Assembly: GCA_001829315.1 (NCBI GenBank) | Contig: MIAY01000043.1 | Coordinates: 1 to 64,000, forward strand | DNA from: Spirochaetes bacterium GWE1_32_154 | GTDB taxonomy: Bacteria > Spirochaetota > GWE2-31-10 | Direction: 5' to 3' | Length of the DNA stretch: 64,000 nucleotides | In this document: one piece after another, positions 25,487 through 32,245 of the stretch | Layout of the letters: every line of letters starts with the position of its first letter | Position numbering within the stretch: position 1 is the stretch's first letter | Translations under genes and position numbers: made by a program | Notes under the pieces: generated by a model | The model's database searches: none | What the model saw: only the letters and a program-made list of their open reading frames with translations | Told to the model about the DNA's origin: nothing

Positions 25487-25773
25487 AAAAATAGTGCCTT
25501 GATTTCATCATTAACCATTGCTTTATCAAATGCCTGACCTTTTAAGACTACAGATTTAAAATCTTTTTCGCACATCGGAAAAACATATAATGAATCAGTA
25601 GCCGGATCAATCAATTGTTCACTCTGAATAACTATTTCATCTACACGTGAGTGATCTGCCTGCCCCAGAAAAACAGATTTCTGCACACGATATAATCCGC
25701 ATCGAAGTGCAAGTTTTGCGATTTTAGTTCTGGCTTTGTCAGAAGTAATGTCATAAATAAACCAGGTAAGCAT
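25483..25773 (-). CDS. cas2: CRISPR-associated protein Cas2
   Basis: A 96-residue ferredoxin-fold protein. The N-terminal strand ends in the conserved aspartate (TWFIYDITSDKARTKIAK), and RCGLYRVQKSVFLGQ follows in the normal place. Cas2 forms the scaffold of the Cas1-Cas2 integration complex. It overlaps cas1 by one base and cas4 by four, so all three are translated together. Confidence 0.9.
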   Translation of the reverse strand: MLTWFIYDITSDKARTKIAKLALRCGLYRVQKSVFLGQADHSRVDEIVIQSEQLIDPATDSLYVFPMCEKDFKSVVLKGQAFDKAMVNDEIKALFL

Positions 25774-26753
25774 TATTCCCCCTTTTTATCGATAAGACGA
25801 TTTGCAACTTTATGAGCATCATGAAGAATAGTATCTGCTAAAACGATATTCCTGCCATCATAATGTATCGTTTTATTTAATTTATCTGAGAAATGTTGAA
25901 GAAGGATTTTCTTTCCTTCCTTGTTAAGTGATAATCCGTTTTTTATTGTATCAAAATAATTTTTATTAACCATTTTTTTAGAAAATAAACTAAAAACACA
26001 TGAAACTGCATGATGGCGAAAATTTTCAATAAAGTCGAATACAAAAGATTTTTTATTATAATTATCTGTATGAAGAATCCCGACAAACGGATCAAGTCCG
26101 GCAATTACAACCGCTTTTTCTACTTTTCCATACAGCACACCAAAAGTATAATTTAACATACAGTTGAATTCATCTTTTGCAGGTTGAGAACTTCTTCCGT
26201 CAAATTTAAATGGATCAGGAATAAGATGAGATAATATCCCGTAATAATGTTTTGCGGCGTTACCTTCATAAGCCATTATTGTATTACGTTTTTCATCCAG
26301 AGTTCCTGAAACAGAAGCAAGTTTTTCAATATATTTTTGAATATGTGCAATCTCAGATTCAATCAACTCTGCCTTTGCGTGACGTTTATATTCCAGCTCT
26401 TTTAAATGTTCAATATGATTAGTGATTTTATTTACTATCCATTCAACAGCGAATGAAAGCCCTTCATCCGATTCAAATATTTCAAGCTGTCGTCGTCTGA
26501 TAAAAGCCGTTGAACCAAACTTTGAATGCCAGAATCGACCGTACGGATCTCCAAATTCATCGAGTAGTACAACATCGATATTATTGTCTACTGCAAGTTT
26601 TATAACATCAGTTGTCAATCGTATTGAAGTTGACATGATTATTGACTGCACTTTTGCCGGTGCCACCATTGTTTTTTTTCCATCAACTTCGATCTCAAAC
26701 ATACCGTCTTTCTGATGAATAAATGAACCATACGAATTAAGATATAAATCCAT
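25773..26753 (-). CDS. cas1: CRISPR-associated integrase Cas1
   Basis: A 326-residue protein with the N-terminal beta-domain (LNSYGSFIHQKDGMFEIE) and the helical catalytic domain. The three metal ligands appear intact: glutamate in NTIMAYEGNAAKHYY, histidine in DPFVGILHTDNYNKKS, and the acidic residues in FVFDFIENFRHHA. Cas1 inserts new spacers at the leader-repeat junction. The size suits subtype I-B/III-like Cas1. No interference gene (cas3, cas5-8, cas10) is found in the 12 kb on either side, so the module is orphaned here. It begins immediately after a winged-helix gene. Confidence 0.92.
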   Translation of the reverse strand: MDLYLNSYGSFIHQKDGMFEIEVDGKKTMVAPAKVQSIIMSTSIRLTTDVIKLAVDNNIDVVLLDEFGDPYGRFWHSKFGSTAFIRRRQLEIFESDEGLSFAVEWIVNKITNHIEHLKELEYKRHAKAELIESEIAHIQKYIEKLASVSGTLDEKRNTIMAYEGNAAKHYYGILSHLIPDPFKFDGRSSQPAKDEFNCMLNYTFGVLYGKVEKAVVIAGLDPFVGILHTDNYNKKSFVFDFIENFRHHAVSCVFSLFSKKMVNKNYFDTIKNGLSLNKEGKKILLQHFSDKLNKTIHYDGRNIVLADTILHDAHKVANRLIDKKGE

Positions 26754-27038
26754 TTATTCACCATCCTTTTGTATTATCCATTTACCATTTTTTGTCGACC
26801 CGATTCGCTGAATTACACCTGATTCTTTCATTTTATCAAGATGATATTTCACCCCGTCAGCTGTAATATTTCCTAATTTCTCAGAAATCTCATTTCTCGT
26901 TATTGAAGGATTTGTATATATAAGTTTCAGAATTTGTTCTTGGGTAGTTTCTTGGGTAGTTTCTAATAAAACAAGACTGCCATCAATTATGATGCAGCCT
27001 TGTTTTATTAGAAACAATATTTTATCTCGTAGACGCAA
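26754..27038 (-). CDS. Winged-helix protein, C-terminal fragment of a RecG-like/Schlafen ATP-binding protein
   Basis: A 94-residue frame from a TTG. Residues 30-90 form a winged helix (ETTQEQILKLIYTNPSITRN then EISEKLGNITADGVKYHLDK) that matches the C-terminal domain of COG2865-type (AlbA_2/Schlafen-like) regulators; the N-terminal ATPase part is missing. It ends exactly where cas1 begins, so it may now serve as the leader gene of the cas operon, possibly as a regulator (inference). It could equally be a fusion scar from the gene whose remnant lies upstream. Confidence 0.55.
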   Translation of the reverse strand: MRLRDKILFLIKQGCIIIDGSLVLLETTQETTQEQILKLIYTNPSITRNEISEKLGNITADGVKYHLDKMKESGVIQRIGSTKNGKWIIQKDGE

Positions 27039-27279
27039 TAAATATCTTCGATGTATTTGTTAATACAATAATTTTATTAGCATCTATACTGACATCTTTT
27101 ATTCCTAAAGGAGAGTTAAAAACTGCCATCAATTTTTTACTTTCATGAGAAACGATAAAAAGTTTATTTTCAGATATGAGACAGCTATAATTTGAGTTGT
27201 ATACATGATCTATTATTTGTTCGAAATCTTTATCTTCTATTAGAATAGAAGCTGCATCTGTGATATGAGCCGGATTTTA
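27022..27279 (-). pseudogene. Startless coding remnant, beta-rich
   Basis: About 85 codons on the minus strand are open from just after a TAA at about 27280 to a stop at 27022, with no usable start. The translation is strand-rich (YSCLISENKLFIVSHESKK, IDANKIIVLTNTSKIFIAS) and looks like blades of a propeller. It overlaps the winged-helix frame by 17 bp. I do not recognise the family; it may be a tail cut off when the cas module arrived. Confidence 0.35.
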
Positions 27280-27373
27280 AACAAAAAAGAATAAACAATA
27301 TTTTTTACAAAAACTACATAAAATATCTTTAAAAATGAAACAAAATAAACTATAGTACAACTCAGGATAATAT

Positions 27374-29704
27374 ATGAAATATAGAAACAAAATACTTCTC
27401 GGGTTTGGATTTTTAATCTTCTTTTCAATCGTAACGATATTAATAAACGTATTTATCATACAGGAAACTGCAAAAAAAATACGTGATATTACAGAAACCC
27501 GATTTAAAATTGATCGCGAAGTAGAAGAATCTTCACGCCTGATCTATAAAATCAGTGCAGATGTATGGAATGCAATGTTGTATGATGAAGCAAATCGTGA
27601 ACCGTTTATTGAATTATTAAATAGTGATGCAAAAACATTTTACAAAAATATACGAACTATTATTGAATTAACTGATAAAGCTCATGAATATGAAATATTG
27701 AATATTAACTTTAAAGCATATTACGGCTATTCAATGTCAATTTTGTCAACATACAATCTCCAGATCGTTTCGGGTAAAAAAGAGACATTAGACCATTACA
27801 ACAAAATCAGAGACAGATTAAATGATCAACTGAAAACAACAGTTATTGAATCAAAAATGCAACTTGAAAATGCATTGCATAAATTAAATAATGATCTTAC
27901 TTCAACAGTTTTATTTCTCATACTATTTGGTTTCTTTTCTATTTTACTATCTATTGTTCTTTCATTTATTCTTGCTGAAAAACTTACTCACCCGATAGAT
28001 TACCTTATAACACTCTCAAAAAATATAAGTGATGGTAATTACTCTATAAAAGTAGATTATTCCAATCTACCCGGTGAATTCAGTCATCTCGCAACTGCCT
28101 ATGAAACAATGATAAAAAACATTGAAAAAGCAGTTACATCACTGAAACTTGAGTCAGAAAATAGAATGAATGCAGAAAAAAACATATCATATCAGGAAAT
28201 ATTTCTTGATAATATTATAAATTCATTATCTGTCTCTCTTTTTGCAATTGATACCTTCGGAAAAATTACACTTCAAAATATCAAGGCGTCACAACTGCTT
28301 GAAAAATATAACAAAACTGAAAGTGAATTTGTATGGGGGCAACTCCCCTTTCTAGCTGATTATCATAAAGTCATTAATGATGTGATGACTGAAAAACAGG
28401 AAATTATTCTTGAAAAGGTCAGATTCAAAGAAGAAAAGAATTTTTATTTTGACATTAAAATATTCCCATTAACCTCCTGCGATACTTCAGGGGCCGTTAT
28501 ACTCATTGAAGATATTAGCACCTCAATCAAAAAAGACGAGCAACTTATTCAGATGCAAAAAATGGAAACGGTTAATATACTTGCCGGTGGGTTTGCACAT
28601 GATTTTAACAATATATTATCAATAATCATGAGTTCCAATTCATTAATGAAACATTATCTTGAAAAGGGAGAATTAATTCAGGAAAAACTACTTGATCTGT
28701 CAATCACAACTTATAATGCCGGGGTTCGGGCATCGGATCTTGTAAAAAATCTTCTATCACTCACTAAAAAACAGGAAAGTGTTTTTAAAATGAGTGATCT
28801 CAATACAATTACTCAAGAAACCATTACCATGTGCAGAAGAACTTTTGATAAAATAATTACCATACGATTTTCTCCATACCCTGAAAATGTTCCGGTGTAT
28901 TGCGATGCAACTCAGTTATCACAAGTGATACTTAATCTTTGCATAAACGCACTTCATGCTATGACTTTTATGCGAGACGAAAAAGAAGAAAGCGGAGGGT
29001 ATCTAACCGTTGAAATCAATCATATCACCTGTGATCAGATTTTTTACTCAAGCCATCCTAATGCATACGAAAAAAGCTATTGGGTTTTATCAATAAAAGA
29101 TACCGGTATCGGAATGACAAAAGAAACTATTGATAAAGTATTTGACCCGTACTTTACAACTAAAGATAACGGGAAAGGTACGGGTCTCGGACTTTCTATT
29201 GTTTACAATATAATTTCACTGCACCATGGATATATTGATGTTTATTCTGAAATCAATGTTGGAACTGAATTTAAAATTTATCTTCCGGCTTCAAATACAA
29301 CCAAGGAACGAAAAATATCTGAAGCCAATCGTACTAAAATATTATCGGGTACTGCACTTATTATTGATGATGAAACAGATATTACCAAATCTGTAGGTAC
29401 GATAATGTCAGTCTTCGGGTTTTCTGTGCTTACTGCAAAAAATGGGAGCGAAGGTATTGATTTATTTAAAGAAAATCACAATACTATCAATATTGTGATA
29501 CTTGATATGTCAATGCCGGGATTATCAGGTTTTGAAGTTTTTTATAAATTGAAGGAGATAAATCCAAAAGTTAAAATCCTGCTTCACTCCGGGTTTAAAG
29601 ATGTTGAAAAAGTTGAAAAACTTCTTGCGGACGGGGCAAGTGGCTTTCTCAATAAACCGTACACAATGGATGAACTTTTTTCTAAACTTAAAAAAATTTT
29701 ATAA
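27374..29704 (+). CDS. Hybrid sensor histidine kinase (HAMP-PAS-HisKA-HATPase-REC)
   Basis: The 776-residue protein has a membrane segment at about 8-28, a helical periplasmic sensor to about 175, a second segment at 178-200, HAMP (200-252) and a PAS-like domain (about 270-380). HisKA carries the H-box GGFAHDFNNILSI near 410. HATPase_c carries the N-box (LNLCINALHAM), G1 (KDTGIGM), F-box (FDPYFTTK) and G2 (GKGTGLGLSIV). The C-terminal receiver has the acidic pocket, VILDMSMPG, SG and NKPY. All catalytic residues look intact. AGGA precedes the ATG. The next gene, 23 bp on, is a Cache-like lipoprotein, suggesting a paired sensor. Confidence 0.88.
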   Translation: MKYRNKILLGFGFLIFFSIVTILINVFIIQETAKKIRDITETRFKIDREVEESSRLIYKISADVWNAMLYDEANREPFIELLNSDAKTFYKNIRTIIELTDKAHEYEILNINFKAYYGYSMSILSTYNLQIVSGKKETLDHYNKIRDRLNDQLKTTVIESKMQLENALHKLNNDLTSTVLFLILFGFFSILLSIVLSFILAEKLTHPIDYLITLSKNISDGNYSIKVDYSNLPGEFSHLATAYETMIKNIEKAVTSLKLESENRMNAEKNISYQEIFLDNIINSLSVSLFAIDTFGKITLQNIKASQLLEKYNKTESEFVWGQLPFLADYHKVINDVMTEKQEIILEKVRFKEEKNFYFDIKIFPLTSCDTSGAVILIEDISTSIKKDEQLIQMQKMETVNILAGGFAHDFNNILSIIMSSNSLMKHYLEKGELIQEKLLDLSITTYNAGVRASDLVKNLLSLTKKQESVFKMSDLNTITQETITMCRRTFDKIITIRFSPYPENVPVYCDATQLSQVILNLCINALHAMTFMRDEKEESGGYLTVEINHITCDQIFYSSHPNAYEKSYWVLSIKDTGIGMTKETIDKVFDPYFTTKDNGKGTGLGLSIVYNIISLHHGYIDVYSEINVGTEFKIYLPASNTTKERKISEANRTKILSGTALIIDDETDITKSVGTIMSVFGFSVLTAKNGSEGIDLFKENHNTINIVILDMSMPGLSGFEVFYKLKEINPKVKILLHSGFKDVEKVEKLLADGASGFLNKPYTMDELFSKLKKIL

Positions 29705-29727
29705 CAAGCGGGATGAAGGGGAAAAGT

Positions 29728-30720
29728 ATGAAAAAGCTACTTATTTTATGTATTATTTCAATTACAGTTTCATGCTCTTTTATTGATAGAATTATAATGA
29801 AAAAAGATGTGGTTGCAATTACTCAAAAAATCAATACAAAAATTGTATCAGTTAAAGAATCACTCATTAAACTTACTACCGAAATAGAAGAAGTATATAA
29901 TAACCCCACGAAATATGACCTTTCTATCGATACTCTTGATAAAAAAGATGGCGGAGTATTTGATTCTCACAATGATTATACCTATTACTATAAAACGGTG
30001 AATACAGGTGCATCTTATTATTTTACACCAATGAAGCCAATAACTGATGATATGAAAAAGGAAATAAAAAAAGCAACATACATCGAAAACTATATGATTG
30101 AAGCATATGACTCATCCATAGTTCGTGTCGTTAATGTTGATTTTTGTGTTCCTTATACAATAGGGTTACTCTATCCGTGGTTTGATATGATATCAGCATT
30201 TCCTCCGGGACTTGACTTTAAAATGTTTGAATGGTTTACCAGAGGGTTTGAATCTCCGCAAGATCCGATATGGTCAGAAAACCCCTTTGCCGATCTGTAT
30301 GCCGGATGGGTAATTGACATATCTATGCCTATAAAAGTGAATAATACATCCATCGGAGCATCGGTTATTAATATGGAAATTTCTAAACTTGTACGATACG
30401 GTCTTTCCAATGTTACATCTCATGTAATGATAATCGGTAATGATATGTCACTCCTTGGTGCAACTAATAAAGTTAAAGACTACTTTGATATAAAAGTGAT
30501 TGAAGATGATGATTATCTTGGTCTGATAAAAGAAAATAAATTTGTTCCTGAAAAATATAAAATCACTAGTGAATCTCAGGCCGATTCTATCCGGAAAATC
30601 GGAAGTGAAATCAACACCGGAAAAAAAGATTTTACGATTATTTCAAAAGGGAAAAAACTTATTTTTCATGTTGAGAAAATTGATGAAATCAATTATTTTG
30701 TTGCGGGTTTTTCTGAGTAA
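29728..30720 (+). CDS. Lipoprotein with Cache-like sensor domain
   Basis: From ATG 29728 (AAGGGG upstream) the protein has a lipoprotein signal (KKLLILCIISITVSC) with the lipobox cysteine, then a helical stretch and a domain with WSENPFADLYAGWVIDISMP followed by VNNTSIGASVINMEI. This G-W-V-I-D-I-S-x-P...G-A pattern is the core of extracytoplasmic Cache/PDC ligand-binding domains, normally fused to chemoreceptors or kinases. Here it is anchored alone to a membrane. It overlaps no signalling domain of its own, so it could feed ligand state to the adjacent hybrid kinase (inference). Confidence 0.65.
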   Translation: MKKLLILCIISITVSCSFIDRIIMKKDVVAITQKINTKIVSVKESLIKLTTEIEEVYNNPTKYDLSIDTLDKKDGGVFDSHNDYTYYYKTVNTGASYYFTPMKPITDDMKKEIKKATYIENYMIEAYDSSIVRVVNVDFCVPYTIGLLYPWFDMISAFPPGLDFKMFEWFTRGFESPQDPIWSENPFADLYAGWVIDISMPIKVNNTSIGASVINMEISKLVRYGLSNVTSHVMIIGNDMSLLGATNKVKDYFDIKVIEDDDYLGLIKENKFVPEKYKITSESQADSIRKIGSEINTGKKDFTIISKGKKLIFHVEKIDEINYFVAGFSE

Positions 30721-30822
30721 TAGACCGGAGAAAAAAGCAGATTTTCCTGTTTTTTACAAATTTCGCAGGTTTTCTTTGTTAATAAAAATAACGCTACTCA
30801 CTTATAATTCGTTATAGATGAT

Positions 30823-30998
30823 CTATAGTATATCAACAACAAGAAGTGCGATATCATCATTCACCGATGCTGAATTTTTAAACATCATCAAATCAGATAT
30901 TATATTTTTTAAAAAATCGTTACCATTTTCATTACGATTCTCTACTATTTCAGAAATAAACGCATTCATCCCATACATTTCATTTTTTTCATTACGAG
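30823..30998 (-). pseudogene. C-terminal remnant of a SpoIIE-type PP2C phosphatase
   Basis: The fragment reads EARNEKNEMYGMNAFISEIV, then about 20 residues, and ends with VNDDIALLVVDIL. This is the end of a PP2C/SpoIIE domain, where YTDGLTEARN...G..YG and DDIALLVV are conserved and the last aspartates bind metal. The 5' part ends exactly at the palindromic repeat copy B (30996-31116), beyond which patatin begins. The rest of the gene is gone, so the repeat marks a breakpoint. Confidence 0.65.
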
Positions 30999-31116
30999 CC
31001 TCATGCAAAAATACTCTTTAAATCTCGAATTTTAGCATGAGGCTACCTAAAATGCAATTTTATTGCGTATCGGCTCTTGCAAAAATAATGCACACATGAT
31101 TTTTTGCAAGAACCTC
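30996..31116 (-). repeat. Dispersed palindromic repeat, copy B
   Basis: The element is bounded by GAGCCTCATGCAAAAATA and GCAAGAACCTC in opposite orientation. It carries the central GCAATTTTATTGCGTAT palindrome and the GAGGCTACCT block. 121 bp. It abuts a truncated phosphatase gene at its left end and lies 7 bp past the patatin stop at its right end. Confidence 0.75.
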
Positions 31117-31122
31117 AACAAA

Positions 31123-31989
31123 TTACTTACTGTTAAGTTTATTTTTCACAAAAAGCTCTCCGGCTTGTAAACCCATAGCATAACCTTCATCAAGAAGTTT
31201 TTTATTTTTTGTAGTTCTGCCGACTTTAAATGTATCATCAGGAATTATAGTGTTGATAATACAATCACTTGGCGGATTATTTATAAAATCAAGTGATTCA
31301 TTATAATTTTTTCCACGATTGTCCATTGCATTAATAAGCTCAGGGTAAGACAAGATGTCTTTACGTATAAACCAGGGGATTTTTTTCTCTTTTTTTCTAT
31401 AACCATCAGGTTGTGACAATATAACAGTTATTTCACGTGCACCCATTTCATATGCTTTTTTAACAGGAATAGAGTCAGCAACGCCACCGTCTGTCATAGA
31501 TATCTCGTTAAATGGCGGAAACCCCCGGTAAAAAACCGGTATTGCACATGATGATTTCATTAAAGTTTCCAGATTGTCAGCCGTCGCAGTATAATATTCA
31601 GCTTTACCAGTATCTACTCGGGTTGTAACAATATAAAGCGGAATACCCGATTTTTCCATAGCTTCAACATCTATACCAATTTCTCTGATAGTTATTTCCC
31701 ATAACCAGTCAAGGTCTAGTAAATGACCGCCAAATAAAAATTTTAAAGGAACTATAAATTGCGGTCGGCATGAATAATCAGTTATAACTTTATAATTTCT
31801 GTCACGTTGTCCGGCTAACCAGGCTGCAATATTTGTTGAACCGGCTGATACTCCGATGCAAAAATCAAAAGGATTAAAATTAAAATCAAGAAATGCGTCA
31901 AGAACACCTGCGGCAAAAATACCTCGCATTGCACCGCCTTCGACAATAAGTGCATGTTTATTTTTATTTTTCACTTCATTTTCTATCAT
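31123..31989 (-). CDS. Patatin-like phospholipase
   Basis: A 288-residue alpha/beta hydrolase-like protein of the patatin/RssA type. The oxyanion loop GGAMRG is at residues 18-23, the nucleophile is Ser48 in GVSAGS, and the dyad aspartate is in DGGVADS (about 165). These Ser-Asp dyad enzymes hydrolyse phospholipid acyl esters. There is no signal peptide, so it is cytoplasmic. AAGGA precedes the ATG. It is flanked on both sides by copies of the dispersed repeat. Confidence 0.88.
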   Translation of the reverse strand: MIENEVKNKNKHALIVEGGAMRGIFAAGVLDAFLDFNFNPFDFCIGVSAGSTNIAAWLAGQRDRNYKVITDYSCRPQFIVPLKFLFGGHLLDLDWLWEITIREIGIDVEAMEKSGIPLYIVTTRVDTGKAEYYTATADNLETLMKSSCAIPVFYRGFPPFNEISMTDGGVADSIPVKKAYEMGAREITVILSQPDGYRKKEKKIPWFIRKDILSYPELINAMDNRGKNYNESLDFINNPPSDCIINTIIPDDTFKVGRTTKNKKLLDEGYAMGLQAGELFVKNKLNSK

Positions 31990-32014
31990 TGATAAGTCCT
32001 TATAAATTACAATA

Positions 32015-32133
32015 GAGCCTCTTGCAAAAATACTCTTTATATTTCGAATTTTTGCATGAGGCTACTTATAACGCAATTATATTGCGTATAGCGGAAGCAA
32101 AAATAATGTACTCATGTTTTTTGCAAAAGCTTC
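32015..32133 (-). repeat. Dispersed palindromic repeat, copy C
   Basis: A 119-bp copy starting GAGCCTCTTGCAAAAATACT and ending GCAAAAGCTTC, with the central ACGCAATTATATTGCGTAT palindrome. It lies just upstream of the patatin start and upstream of the barrel gene at 32246, in the divergent space. Confidence 0.75.
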
Positions 32134-32245
32134 AACAGTATATACAAAACGATATATATCGTCAATGTTTTACAATTTTTTAGTTAAAACATCTATACAT
32201 ATAATTTAAAATAGTAGTAAATCATTAATATAGGATTTAACAAAT

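Noticed and set aside
27240-27459. Short minus-strand hydrophobic frames before the hybrid kinase
   Set aside because: They run antisense to the kinase 5' end and its promoter and have no start signals; the composition is just AT-rich.
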